Source: CALBTQ01 sp036725605
Lineage (GTDB): Bacteria > Lernaellota > Lernaellaia > Lernaellales > Lernaellaceae
Assembly (NCBI GenBank): GCA_036725605.1
Contig: DAIMDW010000012.1
Location: 79,624-143,623, forward strand
Direction of reading: 5' to 3'
Length of the DNA: 64,000 nucleotides
A program made the translations under genes and the position numbers. Each line of letters opens with the position of its first letter. Position 1 is the first letter of the stretch. Positions 27,011-34,373 of this stretch are shown here, one piece after another. Under the pieces are notes generated by a model, which saw only the letters and a program-made list of their open reading frames with translations, was not told the origin of the DNA and made no database searches.

Positions 27011-28424
27011 GCCAATATCTCATTGCGGGATCTCCATATAGATTGAAACCGAAGAAGTTCCGCAAATACAAGCCCGTATCGTAAAAATGCCAGGGGAAGT
27101 ACAAATTCATGTAACGCTCTTTGGCGATGCCCAGGCCTACCGCGAAGGGCGTATTCTGCACGAGGGTATGGTCGACCATGACCAGAAACACCAGGCTCGC
27201 TTCGCCCACGTCGCCCGGATGCGTTACGTCGGTCGAGGCGATGACGTTCACCGCGCCGTTGGTCAGCAGCGAGGGCGTCAGGCCGGCGGGATCCTCCAGC
27301 GAGCCGTTGGAGCACGCGGTGCTGAACACGACGCTCGGTTCGTCGTCGCCCAGTTCCGGCGCGTCGGTGTTGCAGAAAAAGGCGTCGTCGGCGAAGGCGC
27401 ACGTTTTGCTGCCGTGGCAGGCCCACATGACGAAGCCGGTTTGATTGGTCGACCAGCGTTCGATGAACGAATCGTGATTCAGCAGTTGATCGGGCCACAG
27501 CCAGCCGTTGAGCTGGTACATGCGCCAGGAAAGCAGACCGGCCGGTTCGACGACCCAGTTGTTGATCATCTGCATGATGATCGCGCTGTCGCCCGGAATC
27601 TGAATCGTCCCGGCGGCCAGCAGCGCGTCCCACTTGTAGTCCGGATCGTCCACGCTCCAGTTGACGATCTTGTCCACCAGGTTGGCCAGCGTCGCCGGAT
27701 CGTCGAAGGGCAAGCGACCCACGTACATTTCCGGCGTCCAGTCGTATTCGTCCTCGCCCCACTCGCCGTAGTATTGGTCGCCGTCGGCGTTCATGTCGCC
27801 GCCCAGGTCGGAATAATACAAGTCGCTGTAGGTCTGGTATTCGCGATGGTCGTCGGGATCGTGATGCAGCAGGCGCATCGGCAGCATCTGATGCGAGCCG
27901 ACCAGCAATGCGTACTGTGTGCGCGTATCGTCGAGCAGGCTTTGCAGATACGTGCGGATCTTCGCCTGGATGTCCTCGCCCTCGTACTCCACCAGGATTG
28001 ACTCGGTGTCCTTGAACCACGCGTTCATGCCCTGCCCGGCGTGATAGGCCAGCAGCGGCTCGACGGTCTCCTCGTGCGTCGCCGCGCCGACGACCACGTA
28101 GTCGGCGTCCTCGATGTACGTGTCGTCGTCGGCCGTGTCGTCGTCGACCGTATCGTCGTCGCCGGTGTCGTCATCGACCGTGTCGTCATCGACCGTATCG
28201 TCGTCGATTACGTCGTCATCGCCGGTATCGTCATCGGTCGTATCGTCGTCAACGGCGTCGTCGTCGATCGCGTCGTCGTCGACTGAGTCATCATCGGATG
28301 AATCGTCGTCGGTCGCGTCGTCGTCCTTTGCGCCGTCGTCGTTGTCGTCATCGTCGTCGCCGCAGGCGACCGCCACAACCATCAGCAGCATCAACACGAA
28401 ACAAATGGGGAGGATGTTTCTCAC
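26997..28424 (-). CDS. Lipoprotein with C25 (gingipain-like) cysteine peptidase domain
   Basis: About 475 residues from the GTG at 28424 (an upstream TTG at 28472 would add 16). It has signal peptide RNILPICFVLMLLMVVAVAC, then CG and a long Asp linker of DDDT-type units (about 80 residues). The domain follows the C25 layout: YVVVGAATHEETVEPLLAY, YALLVGSHQMLPM, EMYVGRLPF, catalytic-His region MWACHGSKT and catalytic-Cys region FSTACSNGSL. It would be a surface cysteine protease anchored by lipid and held off the membrane by the acidic arm. It overlaps the CPBP protease gene downstream; the small lipoprotein gene lies 37 bases upstream. Confidence 0.8.
   Translation of the reverse strand: MRNILPICFVLMLLMVVAVACGDDDDDNDDGAKDDDATDDDSSDDDSVDDDAIDDDAVDDDTTDDDTGDDDVIDDDTVDDDTVDDDTGDDDTVDDDTADDDTYIEDADYVVVGAATHEETVEPLLAYHAGQGMNAWFKDTESILVEYEGEDIQAKIRTYLQSLLDDTRTQYALLVGSHQMLPMRLLHHDPDDHREYQTYSDLYYSDLGGDMNADGDQYYGEWGEDEYDWTPEMYVGRLPFDDPATLANLVDKIVNWSVDDPDYKWDALLAAGTIQIPGDSAIIMQMINNWVVEPAGLLSWRMYQLNGWLWPDQLLNHDSFIERWSTNQTGFVMWACHGSKTCAFADDAFFCNTDAPELGDDEPSVVFSTACSNGSLEDPAGLTPSLLTNGAVNVIASTDVTHPGDVGEASLVFLVMVDHTLVQNTPFAVGLGIAKERYMNLYFPWHFYDTGLYLRNFFGFNLYGDPAMRYWHELP
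28112..28372 (-). repeat. Asp-linker minisatellite (15-base units) within the C25 lipoprotein gene
   Basis: Minus-strand units of the type GAC-GAT-ACG-GTC-GAC encode D-D-T-V-D and repeat with a 15-base period and small substitutions (TVDDD, TGDDD, AIDDD, AVDDD). Such an array can change length by slippage or recombination in steps of five residues while keeping the frame. Confidence 0.8.
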
Positions 28425-28461
28425 GCTTCGCCGCCCTTTCCCGCGCCCTGTCGGGTTTGCC

Positions 28462-28842
28462 TCAATCGGCAAACGCCGGATTTTTGATTTCGAAATCGAA
28501 CTTGTGACAAACCTTCATTTTCTCTTTGACCTGCTTGAGGTCGGCCTGAATGTCCGGATCGTTTTTCCAATAACGAACCGCCTTGATATATTGATCGTAA
28601 GTCAGCCCATAACGTTGAGCAATTTCTTCCTGCACTTCCACGGCGATTTTCATCGCGGCCAGCGAATTGTGCGCCTTCTCGATACGGATCAGAAACGCCG
28701 GCTCATCGTAGGCTTTGATCGTATTCTGAAAAATCGCCAGCAATTTTTCCTTGTCGCCCGGTGACGGCACACGCTCGCACCCCAGCCAGGTGGCAAGGCA
28801 GAAAAGCAGCATAAACAGGGCGGTTATCCGACGAATAGACAC
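28462..28842 (-). CDS. Small lipoprotein, unknown function
   Basis: 126 residues from a GTG start at 28842, with GGAGG six bases ahead; in-frame ATGs further up lack a site. The signal peptide SIRRITALFMLLFCLATWLGC has lipobox TWLGC. The mature part is about 100 residues, helical and charged, with YGLTYDQYIKAVRYWKNDPDIQADLKQVKEKM. The YDQYIKAVRYW block resembles small periplasmic helical proteins of unknown function. Unlike its neighbours it has no Asp linker. Probably first gene of the run with the C25 and CPBP genes. Confidence 0.7.
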   Translation of the reverse strand: MSIRRITALFMLLFCLATWLGCERVPSPGDKEKLLAIFQNTIKAYDEPAFLIRIEKAHNSLAAMKIAVEVQEEIAQRYGLTYDQYIKAVRYWKNDPDIQADLKQVKEKMKVCHKFDFEIKNPAFAD

Positions 28843-28919
28843 GTTCGACCTCCGTTGGCCCAATCCTTTTAGCATAAAATTCAACGCGTTGGAACTTCGC
28901 ATCCGATCCGGTGTCTCCC

Positions 28920-28956
28920 TTGACAGGGGCGTGAATGGTATTTACCTTTCACGCCC
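28920..28956 (+). promoter_or_regulatory. Promoter with overlapping 30-bp palindrome (operator candidate) of the Gld-like ABC operon
   Basis: TTGACA at 28920-28925 is followed after 17 bases by TACCTT. Between and over them lies a hyphenated palindrome, 28927-28956: GGGCGTGAA at 28927-28935 and TTCACGCCC at 28948-28956, with GGTA / TACC inside and one T-T mismatch, centre at 28941/28942. The symmetry over the promoter fits a dimeric regulator's site. Confidence 0.5.
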
Positions 28957-29025
28957 GGATTACGTTGTATTCCGTTCAATGTTTTTTCACGCACGCGGCG
29001 CCAAACGACTGCGAAGAGGATTGTC

Positions 29026-29943
29026 ATGATCCAAGTCAAAAACCTGGTCAAACGGTATGAGGATTTCACCGCCGTCGACGACATCAGTTTCGAGGTCGTC
29101 AAGGGGAAAATCCTCGGTTTTCTCGGGCCAAACGGCGCGGGGAAAACCACGACGATGCGGATCCTGACCGGCTTCATGCCGGCCACCAGCGGCGAGGTGA
29201 AGATCGCCGGATTCGACATCTTCAATCAACCGATGGAAGCGCGCCGGCGCATCGGCTACCTGCCCGAGCATCCGCCGCTGTACCCGGACATGAGCGTGCG
29301 CAAGTACCTGATCTACGTGGCCCGGCTCAAGGGCGTGAGCAAAAAGGACGTGCCCGCCCGCGTCGACGCGGTGGCCGGACAATGCGGGCTGACCGAAGTG
29401 CTCGACGCGCGCATTCAGGTGTTGTCCAAGGGCTTCAAGCAGCGGGTCGGCCTGGCGCAGGCGTTGGTCAACGATCCCGAGGTGCTCGTGCTCGACGAGC
29501 CGACCATCGGCCTGGACCCGAACCAGATCCGCGAGATCCGCGATTTGATCCGCTCGCTGGCCGGCAACCACACGGTGATTCTGTCCACGCACATCCTGCC
29601 CGAAGTGACCATGACCTGCGACGAAGCGGTCATCATCAACCGGGGCAAGGTGATCGCCGCCGATACGATCAAGAACCTCACCGAAAAGACGACCGCCGAA
29701 AACCGCCTCTTCCTGAAGCTGGCCGAGTTCGACAACGAAACGCTGTCCCTGCTGCGCGCCACGCCCAACGTCGAAAAGGTGGTCAAGGGCAACGATCGCG
29801 GCACCTTCATCATCACCGGGGACCCGGGCGCCGACCCGGCCTCGGACATCAGCATGTTGGCCCTGCAACACGGTTGGCGGTTGCTCGAACTGCGGCACGA
29901 GCGACCGAGCCTCGAAGAAATCTTCGTCCGCCTGACCAGTTAA
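29026..29943 (+). CDS. ABC transporter ATP-binding protein (GldA-like)
   Basis: A 305-residue ATPase. Walker A GPNGAGKTT sits near residue 40, signature LSKGFKQRVGLA (first Gly of LSGGQ replaced by Lys, common in this subfamily) near 128, and Walker B VLVLDEPTIGLDP. After residue 215 is the extra C-terminal domain typical of ABC-2 exporter ATPases such as GldA. With the following genes it matches gliding/exopolysaccharide-type ABC clusters (ATPase, permease, GldG-like, DUF4340). In Bacteroidota the Gld trio supports gliding; in other phyla the cargo is unknown. The spacing to the permease gene is 15 bases. Confidence 0.92.
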   Translation: MIQVKNLVKRYEDFTAVDDISFEVVKGKILGFLGPNGAGKTTTMRILTGFMPATSGEVKIAGFDIFNQPMEARRRIGYLPEHPPLYPDMSVRKYLIYVARLKGVSKKDVPARVDAVAGQCGLTEVLDARIQVLSKGFKQRVGLAQALVNDPEVLVLDEPTIGLDPNQIREIRDLIRSLAGNHTVILSTHILPEVTMTCDEAVIINRGKVIAADTIKNLTEKTTAENRLFLKLAEFDNETLSLLRATPNVEKVVKGNDRGTFIITGDPGADPASDISMLALQHGWRLLELRHERPSLEEIFVRLTS

Positions 29944-29958
29944 AAGGAGATTGCGGCG

Positions 29959-30732
29959 ATGGGTAACCTGTTCACGATTTGCGGCAAGGAATTCCGGCAG
30001 ATGTTCAGCGGGCCGCTCGCCTACGTGGTGATGACCGCCTTCCTGATGCTGACCGGGTTTTTCTTTTACGACCTGTTTTCCAACTACAGCCAGATTCTCG
30101 GCTACGCCGGCATGTACCAAAACCCGGCGATGATGCAGCAGGTCAACGTCAACGACATGATCCTCACCCCGCTGTTTCACAACATCAACATCATCCTGTT
30201 GATGATCATCCCGTTTCTGACCATGCGCCTGTACTCCGAGGAAAAGCGCCAGGGCACCGACGAGCTGCTGCTGACCAGTCCGCTGGGCATGAGCCAGATC
30301 GTCATCGGCAAGCTGCTGGCGGCGGTGTTGTTTTACGCCCTGTTGCTGCTGCTGACGTTCCACTTCCCGGCGATCCTGTTCAAGTACGCCCGCCCCGACC
30401 TGGGCAAGCTGGCCGCCGGCTACCTGGGATTGTTTTTGATGGGCTGCAGCTTCCTCGCCTTCGGCCTGTTCACCAGCACGGTGACCTCCAGCCAGCCGAT
30501 CGCCGCCGCGTCGAGCTTCGGCATGCTGCTGATCTTCTGGATTTTGGGCTGGGTGTCGGAAAGCACGGCCGGGACGATCGGCGATCTGCTGCGCTACATC
30601 GCAATGACCGAGCATTTCGAAAAATTCGGCGAGGGCGTCGTGCGCACCGGCGATCTGGTCTACTTCGCCAGCTTCATCGCCCTGTTCACCTTTTTGGCCA
30701 CCCGTTCCGTCGAATCGACCCGGTGGAGGTAA
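29959..30732 (+). CDS. ABC-2 type permease (GldF-like)
   Basis: A 257-residue inner-membrane protein with six hydrophobic segments. Features are typical of GldF-like permeases: a short cytoplasmic start (MGNLFTICGKEFRQMFSGPLAYVV), TMRLYSEEKRQGTDELLLTSPL between helices, and a C-terminal helix before RSVESTRW. AAGGAG precedes the start. It should form the channel for the ATPase encoded just upstream. Confidence 0.9.
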   Translation: MGNLFTICGKEFRQMFSGPLAYVVMTAFLMLTGFFFYDLFSNYSQILGYAGMYQNPAMMQQVNVNDMILTPLFHNINIILLMIIPFLTMRLYSEEKRQGTDELLLTSPLGMSQIVIGKLLAAVLFYALLLLLTFHFPAILFKYARPDLGKLAAGYLGLFLMGCSFLAFGLFTSTVTSSQPIAAASSFGMLLIFWILGWVSESTAGTIGDLLRYIAMTEHFEKFGEGVVRTGDLVYFASFIALFTFLATRSVESTRWR

Positions 30733-30735
30733 GCC

Positions 30736-32274
30736 ATGAAATCAGCCAGTCGCATTTTGATCTACGAAGGGTTGGCGTTGTTCGTCTTCGCCGCCCTGGC
30801 CCTGTTCTTCACCGGCCTGACCACGTTGTACCCCATCGTCTTCGGCGGCATCGGCCTGCTGAGCCTGGTGATCGGCTTCGCCATCGACTTCAACTCGATC
30901 CTCGAAGGCTTCAGCCAACGCACCGCCCGCTACGGCACCAACGCCGTGCTGTACACGGTGATCTTCCTGGGCATCCTCGCCGCGCTCAATTACCTGGGCC
31001 ACAGCTACAACAAGGACTTCGACCTGACCAAGGCCGGCGTCAACACGTTGTCGGAACAAACCAAAAACGTCGTGGCCAACCTGCCCGACGGCGCGCGGCT
31101 GGTCGGCTTTTTCAAGGCGGCCGAATCCTATGAATTCAAAAAGCTCGCGCAGCGCTACGCGGCCCTGGGCGACAAGGTCGAATACGAAATCATCGATCCG
31201 GACCTGCATCCGGAACTGGTGAAGAACTTCTCGATCACCGAACGCGGCGCGGTCGCCGTCGTCTGCCAGGATCGCACGAACATCACCATGGACGTCAGCG
31301 AGCAGGGCCTGACCACCGCGCTGCTCAAGGTCAGCCAGCAGGCCCTGGGCATCACCTATTACCTGGAAGGCCACGGCGAAGTGCCGCTGGACGGCAAGGA
31401 AGAGCGCGGCTTCGCCCTGCTCAAGGAAGGGCTGGCCAACGAGAACATCCCCGTGCAGCCGCTGCTGTTGCTGACCGCCGGCACGATCCCCGCGGACGCG
31501 GCGATGGTCATCGTCAACGGTCCGACCAACGCGCTGCTGCCCGAGGAAATTCAACTCCTGCGCGCCTACCTGGAAAACGGCGGGCGGTTGCTGGTCGCGC
31601 TGGATCCGACGGTCGCCACCGGCCTGGAAGACCTGCTGGCCGAATACGGCATCAAGGTCGACAACGACGTGGTCGTCGAAAAACAGATGCGCCTGTTCGA
31701 GGGCGCGGTGATGGGCTTCGACCCGCTGATTCAGGATTACGGCATCCACGAAATCACCAAGGCGCTGGGCGAAAATCCCACGCTGATGCACTTCGCGCGC
31801 TCGCTGACCATCGACAACGAACACAAGCTCGCCGGCGCGATCGTCGATCCGCTGTTGCGCACCGGCCCCGGCGCGTGGGGCGAAACCGACTTCACCGTCC
31901 TCAGCAGCGGCGAAGAACCGGTCTATAAAAAGGACGAGGACCTGGGCGGCCCGTTGGTGGTCGGCGTGGCCATGGAGCGGACCGTCGGCGAGGGCGACGC
32001 CCGCAAAGCGGCGCGGATGGTCGTGCTGGGCGACTCGGACTTCAACACCAATCGCTACGTCGCCTACGGCTTCAACGGCAACCTGTTCCTCAATACGATC
32101 AACTGGCTGACCGGCCAGGAAGCCTACATCTCCGTGCGCCCCAACACCTTCGCGCCCGACGTGTTCACGCTGACCGAAAAAGACAACTCGATCATCTTTT
32201 TCGCCTCGGTCTTTTTGCTGCCGCAGCTCGTGGTGATGCTCGGCATCGTCGTGGCCTTGCGCCGCAAGCGGTAA
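30736..32274 (+). CDS. GldG-like ABC transporter auxiliary protein
   Basis: A 512-residue protein. About three N-terminal membrane segments (LALFVFAALALFFTGLT, a second, and AVLYTVIFLGILAALNYL) precede a large periplasmic region (100-480) that starts DLTKAGVNTLSEQTKNVV and has the DAAMVIVNGPTNALLPEE and LLVALDP blocks of the ABC_transp_aux (PF09822) family. A final C-terminal membrane segment (FFASVFLLPQLVVMLGIVVAL) is followed by RRKR. It starts three bases after the permease stop. GldG-type proteins accompany GldA/GldF exporters. Confidence 0.9.
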   Translation: MKSASRILIYEGLALFVFAALALFFTGLTTLYPIVFGGIGLLSLVIGFAIDFNSILEGFSQRTARYGTNAVLYTVIFLGILAALNYLGHSYNKDFDLTKAGVNTLSEQTKNVVANLPDGARLVGFFKAAESYEFKKLAQRYAALGDKVEYEIIDPDLHPELVKNFSITERGAVAVVCQDRTNITMDVSEQGLTTALLKVSQQALGITYYLEGHGEVPLDGKEERGFALLKEGLANENIPVQPLLLLTAGTIPADAAMVIVNGPTNALLPEEIQLLRAYLENGGRLLVALDPTVATGLEDLLAEYGIKVDNDVVVEKQMRLFEGAVMGFDPLIQDYGIHEITKALGENPTLMHFARSLTIDNEHKLAGAIVDPLLRTGPGAWGETDFTVLSSGEEPVYKKDEDLGGPLVVGVAMERTVGEGDARKAARMVVLGDSDFNTNRYVAYGFNGNLFLNTINWLTGQEAYISVRPNTFAPDVFTLTEKDNSIIFFASVFLLPQLVVMLGIVVALRRKR

Positions 32275-32286
32275 AAGGAAAATGCG

Positions 32287-33849
32287 ATGAGCTCGAAAAA
32301 AACGTTGATCGCCGCCGTGGTGCTCGCCGCGCTGGCGTTGCTGGTGTTTCTGGTCGTGCAGCCGGCGCAGCAAAAAAAGCAGCAACGCGAGTTGGAAGGC
32401 GAAAAGATCGTCGAGCTGTCCTTCGAGGCGGTCGAGGGCCTCACGCTGCAGCGCGGCGACGAAACGATGGAGCTGGTCAAGCGCGGCGACGACTGGTTCA
32501 TGACCGCACCGTTCGAGGATCCCACCGACCGCTGGGCGGTGCAGGCGATCGTCAGCGCGTTTCGCTACGCCCGCCCCACCCGCACCCTGACCGATCTGCC
32601 GCCCGACGCGCTCAGCCGTTTCGGCCTCGAGCAGCCGCGCGAAAAGCTCACGTTGATCACGCCGGATAAAACCGCCACCGTGCTCGTGGGCGACATGCAC
32701 CAGATCGGCAATTCGGTATACGTGATGGTCGAAGGCGAAAAGGTCGTGCACCTGGTCGCCGACAGCACCATCGGCGCGCTGAAGAAAACGGCCGAGGAGC
32801 TGCGCCGCAAACAGTTGCTCGCGCCGCTGGCCGGCAAGCAGCCGATCCGCCGGATCGAAATCGACCAGGTCGACCGCCCCTCGCTGCTGCTGATCGCGAA
32901 CAAGCCGGAGAAGACCGGCGACGAAAACGAGGTCGACGAGGTGCTGCCCGCCGACATGACCTGGACGCTCAACGCGCCGGCCGGTCCGACGATCGACGCC
33001 GAAACGATGAAAACGGTTCTCGACAAACTGGCCAACGTCAACGCCGGTCAGTTCCTCGATAAAATCGGCGATTCGACCGATCTGGCCGCCTACGGCCTGA
33101 ACAAACCGCAGCTGACGGTCACCGCCGTCTACGGCGAAGGCGAGCAGGCGCAGACCCTCTCGCTGAAAATCGGCGGCGTGCACCTGGGCGCGGCTTTTTA
33201 CGCACAAGCCTCCGACCGCGCCTACCTGATCAGCATCAACGTCAATGAATTCAAGCCGTTCCTGTTGACGGCCGCCGACCTGCGCGACCGGCGGCTGGCG
33301 CCGGATTTCGTCGCCGACAAGGTGGCGTTTCTCGACTTGCAAAGCGCGGGGGGTTCTTATAGAATCTCGCGTTCCGGCGACGGCTGGGCGTTTGTCGACG
33401 AAAAGCCGGCGAACAAGGAGCGCATTGACAATCTGTTGGCGCAAATCGGCTCCTGGCGCGCGGCCGAGCTGATCGACGGCCCGCGGGCCGCCAAATTATT
33501 GCGCCGGGTACGCGGACCGCAGGTCGTTACGCTCGCGTTGTTCGATGCGGACGCCAACGCCATCGCCCGGTTGCGTTTTTCCGCTCCGTTGGATCCGGAA
33601 AAGATCGCGCCGACCAAACCCAAGGTCAAAAGCAAGGCCAAGGGTCTGCCCCCCGCGGAAGTGATCGAGCGGGTGGTGGTTCAGGTCGACGGCGGTTACG
33701 CGGGCGCGGCCTACCTGGTCGAACCGGAGCTGCGCGAGGAGATTCCCACCGCGCCCGAGGAGTTGAAAGGCGAGGAAAAACCGGCCGCAACGCCGGAAGA
33801 GCAAGAAAATCAGCCCTCTATGGTAGAGGGCGAGCCGGATAATGATTAA
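32287..33849 (+). CDS. DUF4340-domain protein of the Gld-like cluster
   Basis: A 520-residue protein with an N-terminal anchor (TLIAAVVLAALALLVFLVV) and a periplasmic part of repeated DUF4340 units: VELSFEAVEGLTLQRGDETMELVKRGDDWFMTAPFEDPTDRWAVQAIV, then FGLEQPREKLTL and YGLNKPQLTVTAVY. A charged Pro/Glu-rich tail is near 490-520. DUF4340 proteins nearly always follow GldG-like genes, as here (12-base gap). Function is unknown, probably an extracytoplasmic partner of the exporter. Confidence 0.9.
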   Translation: MSSKKTLIAAVVLAALALLVFLVVQPAQQKKQQRELEGEKIVELSFEAVEGLTLQRGDETMELVKRGDDWFMTAPFEDPTDRWAVQAIVSAFRYARPTRTLTDLPPDALSRFGLEQPREKLTLITPDKTATVLVGDMHQIGNSVYVMVEGEKVVHLVADSTIGALKKTAEELRRKQLLAPLAGKQPIRRIEIDQVDRPSLLLIANKPEKTGDENEVDEVLPADMTWTLNAPAGPTIDAETMKTVLDKLANVNAGQFLDKIGDSTDLAAYGLNKPQLTVTAVYGEGEQAQTLSLKIGGVHLGAAFYAQASDRAYLISINVNEFKPFLLTAADLRDRRLAPDFVADKVAFLDLQSAGGSYRISRSGDGWAFVDEKPANKERIDNLLAQIGSWRAAELIDGPRAAKLLRRVRGPQVVTLALFDADANAIARLRFSAPLDPEKIAPTKPKVKSKAKGLPPAEVIERVVVQVDGGYAGAAYLVEPELREEIPTAPEELKGEEKPAATPEEQENQPSMVEGEPDND

Positions 33850-33892
33850 TTTTCGTAAAAGGAACGGTTAAATCGTTCAAGGAGGGTAACCG

Positions 33893-34117
33893 ATGGCTCG
33901 TGTTACCGTTGAAGACTGCATCGAGAGAATCCCCAATCGTTTCGCTTTGGTGTTGACCACGGCCTACCGGGCCAAGCAGATGATGAAGGGCTCGCGGTAT
34001 CTGGGCGATCCGAACGACAACAAGTTCATCGTCAACTCGTTGCGTGAAGTCGCCGCGCAGAAAGTGCGCCTGACGACCGATCTGAACACCATCAAAACGA
34101 TCCAGAACGAAGATTAA
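33893..34117 (+). CDS. rpoZ: RNA polymerase omega subunit
   Basis: A 74-residue omega subunit. MARVTVEDCIERIPNRFALVLTTAYRAKQM is the conserved omega N-terminal helix-turn-helix; the central NKFIVNSLREVAAQKV contacts beta-prime. A strong AAGGAGG site stands before the ATG. It is followed by a small ORF and dnaJ in one direction, a plausible housekeeping transcription unit separate from the Gld cluster upstream. Confidence 0.97.
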   Translation: MARVTVEDCIERIPNRFALVLTTAYRAKQMMKGSRYLGDPNDNKFIVNSLREVAAQKVRLTTDLNTIKTIQNED

Positions 34118-34129
34118 AGGGATAAACCG

Positions 34130-34339
34130 ATGATCGAACAGGAAAAGAGCGAATTCATCTACGACGTGCGGCTGGTGGAACGGCACATCGCCGAAGGCAA
34201 AATCACCAAAAAAGATTACGAAGCCTATCTGCGCTCGTTGGATAGCGTGGAAGAAAACTCGGAAACCATTTCCAGCCGCGCTTTATTCGATCTGCCGGAA
34301 GAGCCGGAAGACTGTGACGCTAACTCCGCCGACGAATAA
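34130..34339 (+). CDS. Small acidic protein between rpoZ and dnaJ, unknown
   Basis: A 69-residue protein (MIEQEKSEFIYDVRLVERHIAEGKITKKDYEAYLRSLDSVEENSE...), starting 12 bases after rpoZ with GGGATAAACCG before its ATG. It has a helical N-terminal half with a charged pattern and an acidic C-terminal tail (LPEEPEDCDANSADE). I do not recognise the family. Its position in the transcription unit, good start site and amphipathic helices support a real gene. Confidence 0.7.
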   Translation: MIEQEKSEFIYDVRLVERHIAEGKITKKDYEAYLRSLDSVEENSETISSRALFDLPEEPEDCDANSADE

Positions 34340-34352
34340 TCGTCGGCCTCTT
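34328..34352 (+). terminator. Weak hairpin at the end of the small ORF
   Basis: GCCGACGA / TCGTCGGC pair around ATAA, overlapping the stop codon, followed by CTCTTT. The poor T-run makes it at best a partial terminator or a processing stem ahead of dnaJ. Confidence 0.4.
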
Positions 34353-34373
34353 TCCGGGTAAACTCCGGGGGCG

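Noticed and set aside
28112..28372. Regular array considered as CRISPR or tandem DNA element
   Set aside because: The period is 15 bases without spacers and keeps the reading frame of a lipoprotein; it encodes the Asp linker.
30742..33444. 900-codon minus-strand open frame opposite the GldG/DUF4340 genes
   Set aside because: Antisense shadow of two recognisable genes; composition is typical of GC-rich reverse frames.
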